Source: Apis mellifera
Lineage: Eukaryota > Arthropoda > Insecta > Hymenoptera > Apidae
DNA: 64,000 nt
Direction of reading: 5' to 3'
NCBI RefSeq assembly: GCF_003254395.2
Contig: NC_037642.1
Coordinates: 8,073,736-8,137,735, forward strand
Below the pieces are notes generated by a model. That model did not search any database. It saw only the letters and a list, made by a program, of their open reading frames with translations, and had not been told where the DNA came from. Below, in pieces: positions 23,102 to 34,130 of this stretch (the stretch's first letter is position 1; every line of letters starts with the position of its first letter). A program made the translations under genes and the position numbers.

Positions 23102-24088
23102 ATAGTAGAATTTCGCGCGCGCGTTCGAAATCGTCCCGGGGGCTACGACGCGTTTTTTAACGTTTTAAACGCGACCGAGTTTTACGCGATGCTTTTTAGT
23201 CAGGCGTTTTTACACGGGGACCGAAGAATTTTTACAGTTTTACCAGAATGAACCAATTGAATCTCGTTCCCAGAAAACTGGTTTTTTAACAGAAATGTGC
23301 ATGTATATATATACGTATAAAAACAGGATGATTCGCTCGTTGGTGAATTTTGAAAGTAAGAACGATCATGCATCCAACGACGATATCGAGATGACGAAAT
23401 CACTTTTACAACAGACATGGATACATATTCGTAGCAAGAGATTGTCACCAGACAGATCATCATCGATATCGTGTATTCGTATTTCACAAATTCACCGACG
23501 AGAGAGAAATAAAAAGCCTGTATCACTTTATTATTGAGGCAATAAGGGAGAGTGCTACGCTCGGTGAACAATCTTGTTAATTATCGATTATAAGAGACAA
23601 TCATGTGAAGAAACAAGAGCAAACAACACGGCGAGGTTTCGAAGCGGCGAGTTCGAGAACGATATTCGAAACGAGGCGGCGCATTTTTTACGAATTCTAT
23701 TTGTTGAACGATATATTGTTTAATTTTGTTGACAGGCCGCCTCCCGTTCATCATTCTTGATCCCGAGATTCGTTCCGTCGTCGTTCGCGCATACGAGAGA
23801 AATTTCAACGAACGGAGGAGAGGGGGGCGGGAGAAAAAAGGAAAAAGTTTGTAAAAATTCTAAATCTCTGACCTAAGCTTGATCGGCGGTTAAACGACAG
23901 AAATTACAGAAATTATTATTTCGGACTTTCGGTCACTTGTTTCCGCGCAATATTATCCCGATATTGCGCAAACCGTGATGAATCGATCGTTTATTATTTT
24001 TCCATTGGGACGAAGATCGGTTGAATCGGATATTATCGTCGTTGCGTCCGCGATCGCGCGTCATTTCTCGCACGAGCTTTGCGCCGCG

Positions 24089-24119
24089 AGCTTTCGTCCA
24101 CGTTTCGTGGACGAAAGTT
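24089..24119 (+). repeat. Hairpin: perfect 12-bp stem (14 bp with G-U), three-base loop
   Basis: CTTTCGTCCACG (24091-24102), loop TTT, then CGTGGACGAAAG (24106-24117). The next outward pairs would be G-U and A-U in RNA. It is not made of simple repeats. It lies in the candidate hth 3' UTR, where it could be an RNA-binding-protein target. Confidence 0.85.
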
Positions 24120-24705
24120 GTGGACGAGCGCCGTCTTTTTTATCCCGCTCGCCGACACATCCATCCCCGAGAGTCGGAGAACGCGATCAATATTTTCGTG
24201 GAAATGCCCGGTGACGCGTTACGCGGCGAAGAAAAGAGGGAAATCGGGGGGAGAGAAAGAGGGAACGTGGAAAAAGAAATGAAAAAGGAAGAAAAGAGAA
24301 AAAAATAAAAGCAGGATCGCACGAACGATTAACGAGAAGAGCCTATACAAAAGGGCGCGAGATGTATAGGCGCGTGGAAAGGAAAGGGACAAAAAAAAAG
24401 AGGGAAAGAAAGAAAGGTGGAAGGGGGGGAAAAAAAAAAAAAAGAAAGAGGGAATACAACAACGGTTTCCGGCAGTGGTTTACGCGAAAGAGAGTGATGT
24501 GAAGATGGCGGCGTACGTTTATTGGCTGTTCGTTTTTCTAAATGAGTTCACCCGATTGAATGAATCATCGCCTTAAAAATGTATACGAAGTAACAGTAAG
24601 GTATCTAAGTAATAATCATTATTAGAGGGTAAAGAAACTTAAAAACAAAGATTTTATGAGCGACGACGAGAGAGCGGCTATGGGGCAATGAGAGAGTGAA
24701 AGAGT

Positions 24706-24868
24706 GCGCGTGTGTGTGTGTGTGAAAGAGAGAGAGGGTGAGAGAGGATGAGAGTAATAGTGCAACGACGCGGCGTTGATGAATCGAAGATGCGATCGAA
24801 TGAAAAACGAGTGAAGAACGAGTGGAACAAGAAAGAGAGAGAGAGAGAGAGAGGGAGAGCGAGAGAGA
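24706..24868 (+). repeat. (GT)n and (GA)n tracts
   Basis: A short GT run (about 24709-24724) merges into GAGAGAG; a second GA run lies at 24834-24868. Confidence 0.85.
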
Positions 24869-25095
24869 AGGCAGAAAAATGGGAAAGTAATGTATAATTA
24901 TCGTGTAATTACGGGAAGAATGTTAGCAATCACGTCGCCGGCGTTGGCGGTGATGATCGTAATGACGAGAGGCGATAATATATATATGGAAACGTGTTTG
25001 TTGCCCGCTTGAAGATCGCGGACCATCGTCATTACGATCATCAAGTGGTGAAAACGATTACGATAACGCAGATGACGATAGCTGATAACCACGAT

Positions 25096-25180
25096 ACGAT
25101 GCTGCTGCTGCTGATGATGATGATGATAATGATGATATACGATGATGATTATGATTATGCTGATGGTGACGATGATGTGT
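25096..25180. repeat. (GCT)n(GAT)n degenerate trinucleotide array
   Basis: Four GCT units are followed by GAT-type units with AAT, TAT and GGT variants. The + strand frame is open and gives leucine/methionine then aspartate/tyrosine runs; this looks like a repeat translation, not a protein. Confidence 0.85.
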
Positions 25181-25337
25181 ATAGTAAGCTAAAAATTTAT
25201 TATATCGGTATGGAATCAGATTTTTTCAACTGTTTGCGTATTGACGACCTATTGACACCCTTTAAGTAAAAAACAAAAAAAAAGAAAAAAAAAATAATGC
25301 GAGATTAAAAAGGAAGAGATATAAAGAGAGAGAAAAG

Positions 25338-25356
25338 GAGGGGGGGGGAGGGGGAA
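25338..25356 (+). repeat. Poly(G)-rich run
   Basis: A run of G broken by single A bases within a homopurine stretch. Confidence 0.85.
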
Positions 25357-25389
25357 AGGAAGAAAAAAGAAACAAGGAGGAACGGTATA

Positions 25390-25416
25390 AATAAATGAAT
25401 AAATTACAGGAATAAA
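25390..25416 (+). terminator. hth: Cluster of three AATAAA hexamers
   Basis: AATAAA occurs at 25390-25395, 25398-25403 and 25411-25416, in a 27-bp span near the end of the purine-rich region. This is the best candidate I see for a distal hth poly(A) signal. No downstream GT-rich element is obvious, so confidence is low. Confidence 0.3.
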
Positions 25417-25695
25417 AAAAAAAGAGAGAAACGGGGAAAAAAAGAAAAAAAATAAGTAAAAATGAAATCGAATCGAACTGTTTGTGTTCTGTGTCTCTGT
25501 GAAAATCGGTCGAACAAAACAACCGTTTCTTCGATCGTTGTTCCACAATGATTGTGATAACGCGACGACGCGGAAATTATACGCGTGCACGGGGGTTCGT
25601 TCCTCCTTCGACCCCTCGAGAAGATCGGTTGGGGGGAGGGATGAGGATGTTCGTTTTGATCCCCCGCGTCGATCCACGTGATATTCTCGCCTCTG

Positions 25696-25719
25696 GAGAG
25701 AGAGAGAGAGAGAGAGAGA
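25696..25719 (+). repeat. (GA)n microsatellite
   Basis: About eleven GA units near the end of the purine-rich zone. Confidence 0.95.
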
Positions 25720-25888
25720 CAACGCGGATGGAAGCGACGGGACAGGGCGAGCAAAAAAGAAAAAGGGAAGAAAAGAGAGAGAGAGAACGAACGAAAAAAA
25801 GGGGGAAAAAGAAACGGAAGAAAAACACACAGTGAACGGAAACTGATACCTGTCGATGTAAAATATTAGTATTAACGTAACGTGGGAT

Positions 25889-25952
25889 TACGTGCACACA
25901 CGCGTCCATCCGTTAACAGAGAAAATGTGTCTGGACACGCGCGTACACGCGT
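25889..25952. repeat. Two alternating purine-pyrimidine (Z-DNA-prone) segments
   Basis: 25889-25905 (17 bp) and 25935-25952 (18 bp) alternate perfectly and contain CGCG and CACA. The second also forms a near-palindrome (GGACACGCG against CGCGTCC). They lie at the point where the purine-rich zone ends. Confidence 0.7.
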
Positions 25953-25994
25953 CCCCGGCTTTGCGTGAGAGGCGTATCGCAGGCGTCTCGGGCG

Positions 25995-26002
25995 TATATA
26001 AG
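25995..26002 (+). promoter_or_regulatory. Perfect TATA-box consensus TATATAAG
   Basis: TATATAAG matches TATAWAAR. An initiator-like TCAATC lies 23 bp downstream (26018-26023), one mismatch from TCAKTY and somewhat close. No gene is recognised downstream, so this may be a non-coding RNA promoter or chance. Confidence 0.25.
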
Positions 26003-29000
26003 AGGGAACAGAGTCGATCAATCGCGTGAAAATTGGCCCGGATCGATTGTGTTCAAAACACTCACGGATCGCAACGTGATGACGATGAAAGGAAGGACGA
26101 TGTCAAAGGTGGTCTATGTTAGAGAGTGTCCATTGTATAGTGTTTTTTTGAAACGTGAGCATTAAATGCTACATCTTGTGTACGCCCTCTTGTGTATCAT
26201 TTCTTATTTTTTTTTGGAATCGCTCGCGTGGAAATACGTGGACGCTCGAGTGATGCTCGATGTAAAAAGAGATTTTTCCTTTCTTTTTTTTTTTTGCTTC
26301 GAAGAAAGAGAAATCGTCCTTGGATCTTGTTGGAGCATCATGCGCGCGTCGCGTTTTATCACGAGATGACAAACCCATTTGCACTCCGCCTCCTTACGTC
26401 CCACCTACGAGAAATTTACGGAAACTCGGTTAATTCTGCGCTTTCGATCCACTTCGAGATGCTTCGAGACCGATTACATTCGAAATGGGGAATTTTCGTT
26501 TAATTCCATTTTGTAATCTCGACCTCGAATTGAAACCGTTCCTATTGTTCGAAACAAATTGCACCGGATTCGAAACACTTCACATCCAATTCCTTCGCGG
26601 TGCAATTCTTTCACATTATTCTCAGAAATAGCCGAGTTCTCATTATTTCTATATACAGAAGCAAAATCAACTTTACACTGGGTATTTTAACTTCGACAGC
26701 CTTTGAGAATTCACCTTCCTTTCTTTCGAGGCAGGTAAGTTTTATTATTAGACTGCGATTTTTCACGAATGCGAATGCATTTATTTTTTCACAATGTTTG
26801 CATATTTTTGCATATTTTGTATATATATATATATAGGTAGCATAGAATAGTCGGTTACAAATGCTCGAAAATTACGAGATCCGCTTCGTCAATCAAATAA
26901 TATAATCAAATTCGAATCGATCTATCAAATAAAAATCTAAATTATTTTAATCAAAAGGCTTTTTAAATTTCATTAGAGTGCATATAAATAGTGCAAAATA
27001 AATACTTTCGCGTGATTTATCTTAAAACTCGATTAAAATCCTATTAAAAATTAAGAAAATTATTAAATTGAAAGCTTACCCTTTAAAAATACTTTTTTAC
27101 TCATCTCGATACGATTTCCAGTTTTCAAGGTGTCTAAAGAGAAAGTAATTTTTAATTTTTCTTAATATTCGTTTACTAATCTCCTTCCTTGCTGCTATTC
27201 AAACTATTTCCCTCGCGCTTCGTTTCACCTCGTTTCAATCTATTCCAAACTCGCTCATTCGCGTTCCTTTCAGCATCCTTTTCCTGGAAAAATATCCTGT
27301 CTCAAACCTTCATGATCTTTCCTTCTATCTTCTATCTCGAAACTTCGAATCCTTGTGTCTGGACAATAATCGATATCAGGATGAAACAAAAGCCTCTTCG
27401 TGTGTTTCTTGCATGGAAAAAAAAAGTTTCATCCGACTGACTTTCGTCTGTTCTTGTGTCTCGCGAACCAATTAAAGCGAGAGCTGGAATTCGCCTGGAA
27501 TTCGCATTCGAAACGATTCGACTTCTGCTACGACGAGGTAGACGAATAGTCGTTAGCGAGCTGTCGATGGGTCCGCTTTGTTATCCGCCAAAGGTCGTCC
27601 CTCGGTCAGACTGAAAAAACGAAAGGGTGCCGTCGATGTTATAAAACACGCGTTCGCGATCCACGTTCGCATCCCCTGGACCGTGGTTCCTGCTCCTCCT
27701 CAACTCCCCTCCACACCTCCACCCACACCCCTCTTATATATACCTATATATATATATATATATATATATAGATATAGCCAGTTCTGAAATATGATAGGGG
27801 GCCGCGTATCCACCGTGGGTGCCAATTACCGCTGATGGTTATTCCATGGAAATGGACCTTGTTACGCGAGTGTCGGGAATCAAGGGGAAGGCACCAATTA
27901 TTTTCGCTGCCGTCGATGCTTTTTGGCGGGCGTCAGCGACGTGAAAACGCCGACTCGACGCTCTGTCGTCGACGTTTTCCACCTTATAACGAGACAAATC
28001 GTGATATCCCCTCGCCACGATCCCCTTTCTTCCCATCCCTCCCTCCTTCGTCGCGACAGTTCGTTTCGCTGCGTCGATTGTTTTTTCCTTTTCTCTCTCT
28101 CTTTCTCTTTCTCCTTTTCTTTTCCCATCCCACCGCGGGGGTTGGTCGAGACCATCGAGGCGGATCGAAGTAACGCGTGGGTGGTTTCGAGAGAACGGCC
28201 AGTGTAGACTAGAAAGTAGTCCGAGTGTGGGATTGAGAGGTTTCGAAAATTGGGAGAACGCAAGAGAAATGTAATTTTAATCGAATCTCGTAAATATATT
28301 ATTCGAGGAAGGAAATTTTCGAGAAGGGGAAAATTGTTGAAGGAAGAAGGGGTTGATTATCGCGGATACTCGAACGCGTCGCAAAGTTTGCCGCCGTACG
28401 AAACAGGGCGCTCTCTTTGGACACGGTTGAACGGCGTTAGGAAGTCGGCAATACATTAGACGAGAGGCCCCGCGAGCAAACAATCTCGTAATGGCAGCAC
28501 GGCACGGCTGACTGGTGGCGCAGTAATGAGATATTAGACTCGAGGCTGGCCTGCCAGAAGGGAGTGGCCACTTCGGGGTAGTAATGCGCGATAGGCGGCC
28601 GTTTATGCCGTACGAGCTCGAGGGTCATTATTAGGGAGCGATGCTAAGGGGCTGGTATCGTTTTCTCTCCTGGGACGCGATTAGGATGTTGTTTTCCTCT
28701 GCCCAGTTGCCCGTGCAAGTCAAGAAGTTCTCTTGTTCCTGAAGAAAAAAAAACAGCATTTTCATACGATATTATATAAAATATACACACAACTTAAAAA
28801 TATATTCTATATAAATTTTTAGAATTCGTTGTAATTGAAGAAACAAAGAAGAACTGTCTTATTCTGTCTGTCTAACGAAAGGTTAGAAAAGAAATATTCT
28901 TTCGAGAGTTGATAAAACGATTTGGACGTAACAAAGAGAAATATTCTTAGAAAATACATTTTCTATTATATTTCCTGATAAAAAATTACCGAGAACTTTC

Positions 29001-29790
29001 ATTTCGGAATCGGATTAACGAGTCAGCTACGCGTTTATCTCTTAAACCGACGTTCCCGCTCGGTCAGCATATTCATCGGCGAGCATATTCTCGCTTCCAC
29101 GCCGTTATTTTTCGCCGTTCGCCTTCCCGTGCCGAAAGCGCGAAACAATGGACGGCTTTATCGTCCTTCGATAAACATCAATTTTTTTCCATTCTTCTCT
29201 TTCGACGATCCCCCGGGTCGAGCGGACATTACACGCATTAAAATTTCACATCTACTTCACAATGCGCCTCGAATAAATCAGACTGTTCAATGAAATGGAA
29301 GATATAATTTCATCAAAGTCCGCTATTCCTTTGTGAAGTCTCCACCGACGAGTACAGTAACGATTGAATACAGGGATATCCTTGCTCACATTTCTCGAGA
29401 AATAACGAGGTAAACAAATTCTATGAGCATGACTAGTCAGCCAGCCATTCCAAGATTAAATTCATCTATCTAATTCATTACCTCCCTCTCTCTCTCTCTT
29501 TCTTGCATACAGAATTTTCCAATTCATCGTGTCAATAAGAAAAGATCTTGTTACGAAATATCTCTCTTTAATTGTCCTCCTTCTTCCTCCTTCCCCATCT
29601 CCACGTCACATCAAAGTTTTCGATGGATGCTGCGTCAATTACAAAAGTATTCCTCGTTTCACAATCTCGTCCCTAAAATGTATAACTAGGCCACTAGTGG
29701 TACATTGCAATAGACGATCACGTGTCGTCATTGCCTCTTCGACCCCACTCTTATCCTCCCTCTCTCTCTCTCATACGCACAAACATTTTC
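26003..29790. other. No gene recognised; AT-rich intergenic DNA
   Basis: This stretch has no open frame with domain character. It is AT-rich up to about 27.5 kb and then becomes more GC-rich. Apart from the TA repeat at 27735-27777 and short CT runs I see nothing to annotate. Confidence 0.6.
27735..27777. repeat. (TA)n microsatellite
   Basis: About 15 TA units, with TATACC before and GATATAG after. Confidence 0.95.
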
Positions 29791-29796
29791 ATTTCA

Positions 29797-31600
29797 GATC
29801 GTATCATCGACAAGATTAATTAAGATTAATCGGCAATGGCGGACGATCGCAGAAAAAGGGAATCGTTTCACCGAGCAAGGTATCAAAGTATCGCGAATGA
29901 GCGGGCGACGCGGCGGCGGTCGCGGCCGGCGGTCGTCGTCGCCACCCTTCCCACTCTCCCCGCTCCCTTCTTTCTCCGTCGGCCACCGTCCGCTTCCCGC
30001 CTCATCCCACCCCCGCGCGGACAAATGGGTGTCCCTGCATATGTAAAAGCGGCGCTGTGTTCGGCTCACCCTCGGTCAGCCATTTGTCAATGTCAAGGCG
30101 CGAGCGCCGTATCCATGGAAACACCCCCGGCCAGCCGGCAGCGGCGTAAGCGAGCGAGCGAGCACGAGCGAGTGAACGAGCCGAGCGGAGCCGTGGGCGA
30201 CCCTCCGGTTTTGCGCGACTACCACCCCGCCGGCACAACGCAACCCCCGGGCTTCCACCACCACCGCCGCTCCACGGCCCGGCTACCACCCTTTCGTCCT
30301 TCCTCCGACACTCACCCACCCCCGCGCCACGCGGCGCATGCCCACGGGGAAAGCCGCCGCGGTTCCCCGTTTCGCCACCCTCGCCGATGGGGGCGCCTCA
30401 GGACGCGTAGCTTTTGTGCCGTGTGTGGCGGAAGCTTTAGTTTTCTCTCTCGTCCACGAAATTGGAAAGGCAATCAATTGGCAATCCATTTTCGGTTTCG
30501 CGATTAATAAATTAGTTCTATAATTTCACGATTCTTTTTTCTTTTTATCGGATGAGATAGAGAGAGATAGATTTGTAGTATTGTTGTATCCTTCCTTTTT
30601 CCTCTTCTGTATTGTTCTTCTGTTTTAAGAAGTAATTTAATTTTAAAAGTGATATATATATATTTCTTTCGATCGAAGAATACATCCATAATTAAGCATA
30701 GGCATAAGATCCTCTACGCAAAAGGCATGTACAAAGCGTATACACACGCGGAAGCCGCGGTCGGCTATGGTGGAGAACGGTCGACGGTCGGTGTACGGGT
30801 GGCTGGATGGCAAGACAGCTCGCTTAAATATGCAGGATGGGCGGCGGCGGTGGCGGGCAGCATTGTAGCGTGCTTGTGGCGCGGAGGCAACGGGGTGAAC
30901 TCGCTACTGAGGGAAACGAAGGGGATGAACGAGAGAAGGCGACGGAGAGGGACGAGTCGAACGGAACGAGAGGAGAGAGCGAGCGAGAGAGAGAGTCGAA
31001 GGAGAAGCGAGACGTGCTTGGTCGAGGAGCTTGGGTTGGAAAGAGGGAGACGGGCGAGGGGGTTGAAGGGCGAAAAGGATGGTTGGAGGAGAGCGAAGAT
31101 GGGTCGCAGGCGCTTGCGCAGCCCGTAATGATTGACTGGCTCGCTGGCAGCCAACAGACAGACGTTCGCCCACCAGACCGACCGACTCACCCCTCCCGGC
31201 TCGTTCTCCACCCCCGTGCACCCTCTCTCCAAATACCCTCCGCTAGCACGGCCGTGGCGTCGTCCCCGGAGCTGCCTCGTTCGAAAAAACTCGCGATACA
31301 ATGCACGACTGCCACCCCCCTCCCCCGACCGAGTCTCACTCCACCTGCCTCGGCCACCCCCTCCCGCCAAACTTCCTCTTTTCTTCTTTCGCGGATCGAG
31401 CACTCCGGCTATCCTCTCTTATCGCTACCCTTTCAACCCTTTTTCCACCGTTACGTTGGGGCTGTGTTGCGAGCACTCGTGTGCGGGATACGTACAAAAG
31501 CCGGCAGATAGCCCGGCCATTGAATCTTTAAAGGTCGACTTACCGGGCCAGTGTATCGGGCCATGCTACCTGCGCAGGATGGGGCGAGGGGGGGGTAGAG
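29797..31600. promoter_or_regulatory. CpG-rich island-like segment, possible promoter
   Basis: 29836-30420 and 30740-31600 are clearly richer in G, C and CpG than their surroundings, separated by an AT-rich stretch. Features include an acceptor-like CATTTTCATTTCAG (29796-29809), an ATG in fair context at 29836 opening an Arg/Pro-rich frame of 223 codons, and an RFX-like palindrome (30109-30122). The open frame has no recognised domain and its composition follows the GC-rich DNA. I treat the region as a candidate promoter or non-coding RNA start, not as a proven gene. Confidence 0.35.
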
Positions 31601-32440
31601 AGTTCCAAGTGGCGGTTATTGCAAGTTTTTGAGTACGTGTTGGAGGAGCAGGCGATTGATGTTTATTTGACTTTTTTCTTTTCTTCTCTTTCCTTTCTTT
31701 TCTTTTTTTCTTTTTTTGGTTGGAATTGAGAGATGGATAAAGAATACGTTTACGCGGTTTCGAAGAAAGTTTCGAATGTTACGAATAAATGTTTCTCCTG
31801 TAAATATTTCATTTTTCTCCGCGTTAAACAATTTCTTCTGTTATCCGAGGATGATCACGAGGGATCAAATGAATCCAAATGGCCGTTTCGAAGGAACACT
31901 TTATAATACGAAGAAGAAGGAGGCCACCAATTGATTCTGACGAAAGATAACTTCGCAACAACTGCGATCCGAGCTGCGCAACACGAGCTGCCTCCCAAGT
32001 ATTTTAATCACCCTTATACATTCTCCCTTTTTATTCCCCCTTCTCTCCTTCCTTCAAATTATTTCTCAGCAATCCAATAAATATTCTACATATCTCCGCC
32101 TCCTCTTTTCCTTTCTTTCCGCGTCAAAATTAAAAATCGAAAAAAAAAAAAAGAAAAAAGAGAGAGAGAAAAAAACAGAAATTCAACGCGATAAAGACAC
32201 GGTTTTTAATGCAACCGTTCATGCATTTAACCGAGGTAAAGCTTAATGAAAAATCGGCGACGGATTTACAATGCGCCATTTTTTTTTCTCTCTCTCTCGC
32301 CGCGGACTGTGGACCCGGTCCGAAATTAAAATTTAAAATAACTCGCGCCCGATACCGCCCGATGAACCAGCGCGAAAGGAGTGGCGAATTTATCGCCGGA
32401 TTACCGTGTAAATATAAAAACGGTTATTCGCAACTTTTCG

Positions 32441-32520
32441 ATGCGCGCGCGCGCGCTCCCTCCCCCAACCCTCTCTCTCTCTCTCTCTCTCTCTGCTCCC
32501 TCCTCCTCCTCCTCCTCCCC
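32441..32520. repeat. (CG)n, (CT)n and (TCC)n compound repeat
   Basis: CG alternation at 32442-32456, CT at 32471-32494 and TCC at 32498-32520 in close succession. Confidence 0.9.
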
Positions 32521-33590
32521 TCCCGCTGCCGCATTACAGAAATTTACAAGCGTTTAACTATGAACGCGTTCACATAATAAAATCGGCGAGTACGGCGATC
32601 GCGTAACGCGGTTTGCAGAACGGATTAACGTCGTTCGTTTTAAAATCGCGCGCGTTATTCCGCGGATTCGCGCTTTTTACCGCACACCCTCCCCTCCCCC
32701 TCTTCCCGGCGACATTTTTACAATTATGCACCCGACGCGAGAAACGAACCCGCGATGTTTGACCGCTCGCGATAAATTTCTGGTTGCTGCTTTTTAACGA
32801 GAATCGGTTTCTAACGTATGGTTGTTTACGCGAATTTGACGCGAGAATTTGATGCGTTCAATTGAAAATGAATTAAACGACTTCGATGATTTCTTTGCAA
32901 GCGTAATTTGTTCGATGAATATTTCGAAGAATAGGACACTTGATATATTTGTATGGAACGATTGAAGAGACATTATTTGTATCTCAAGTTTTTAATTTTT
33001 TTTTTCTTAACCCAAGTAAAATGATATTGCAAAATAATTTCAATTTTTAGAAAGGAATTAAACGCGTGTCTATGATCTCGTTTAAAAACCTAGTATAAAA
33101 CATTTTTCTAAACAAGTTAATTTTCCATTTCAGACAAGCCATTTCAATTTTTCTTTCTTCACTTGGGATAATTTCAATTAAACGAAAAGAATTAAACGTG
33201 CGTCTATAATTTCATTCAAAACGTATCCAAACAAGCCACCAAGAAATCGATAAAATTTTGCCTCCTTTCCTTTCCCCCCCGATCATCCGTCCCATTCAAC
33301 GAAACCATTCACCGATCGCCAAACGATCAATCATCTCATTCATTCTCCTCCCTCCCCTTCCGCGATACCAAAATCTCCTTAACCATCTCCAAACCGTCTC
33401 CCGCGAAACAATAAAAATTCACGTCTCTATCTCGGGAAAAAAGCCGCCCATTCACGTAGCGTAGAAACCTCGAGCACGGCGGTACAAAGCTCGCCTGCAT
33501 ATTTTACCATTCCTCCATCCGGCCGACCGCCTATCGCGATCGCCTTGTCCGCGGAGGCTCGGCGCGGAAAGTCTCTGAGAAAAAAGCAAC

Positions 33591-33640
33591 AGAGAGAGAG
33601 AGACAGACAGATAGATAGACAGACAGATAGATAGAGAGGG
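33591..33640. repeat. (GA)n-(GACA)n-(GATA)n compound tetranucleotide repeat
   Basis: GAGA units pass into GACA and GATA units that alternate as GACAGACAGATAGATA twice. GACA/GATA arrays are the classic Bkm-type simple repeat. Confidence 0.95.
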
Positions 33641-34102
33641 AAACAACGTCGGTCCACAACCGTCGCGTTATTCCCTCTCTCTCACTCTTCTCTTCCTCGT
33701 TTTTTTCTTTTTTTTTTTTTTTTCCCCTCCCCGTCGTTTAATCCAATACCGGCCAGGCGTCCATCAAGCCGTGGCCCCGTGGTCGCAAAGGTTTTGTCCG
33801 CCTCGGCTCGCCTCGGTACGCGCGCGCCTCCCCTGTAAATTCGCGCGAGCCGCGCGCAATGTTCTGCGTGTCGCATAAAGCGTAAAACCAACGTGAATTA
33901 CGGTAGGATCGCGTTACACCGGCCGCGGGGTACAACCGTTCGACAATTCCCCGTGTCCTTTGCCCTTTAGAAATTCATGTAATTTTTTGCCGCGTTGCAC
34001 GGACACGCCAATTTTCCCACGGACCACCGTCGCGACGATCGAGAAATTTAAGGCCGAAACGGGGCCCGGCTGTAAAACACGCGGCTATGCAATGTTTGTA
34101 AC

Positions 34103-34130
34103 CGAGAGAGAGAGAGAGAGAGAGAGAGAA
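34103..34130. repeat. (GA)n microsatellite
   Basis: About 13 GA units followed by AAGGGGGAGAGAGAGG. Confidence 0.95.

Larger units (their letters stand above)
17427..25940 (+). other. hth: Candidate hth 3' UTR / 3' terminal transcript region
   Basis: After the stop there is no further recognisable coding sequence on the + strand. From about 17.8 kb the + strand is strongly purine-rich (GGA, GAA, GA and poly-A tracts) until about 25.9 kb, whereas the intron before has as many CT as GA tracts. Purine loading of the RNA-sense strand and several AATAAA clusters (18926, 19290-19303, 25390-25416) fit a long 3' UTR, as described for several neural and developmental regulators in insects. It could also be a 3' UTR intron if the donor at 17427 is used, or plain intergenic DNA. 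Long open frames inside it translate simple repeats. Confidence 0.4.

Noticed and set aside
24994..25269. 91-codon frame with poly-Leu/Met and Asp-rich parts
   Set aside because: The core is the GCT/GAT repeat. The flanks are short and show no family resemblance.
30765..31632. Open frames of 166-224 codons in the CpG-rich segment
   Set aside because: Several overlapping frames on both strands are open because GC-rich DNA has few stops. No recognisable motif.
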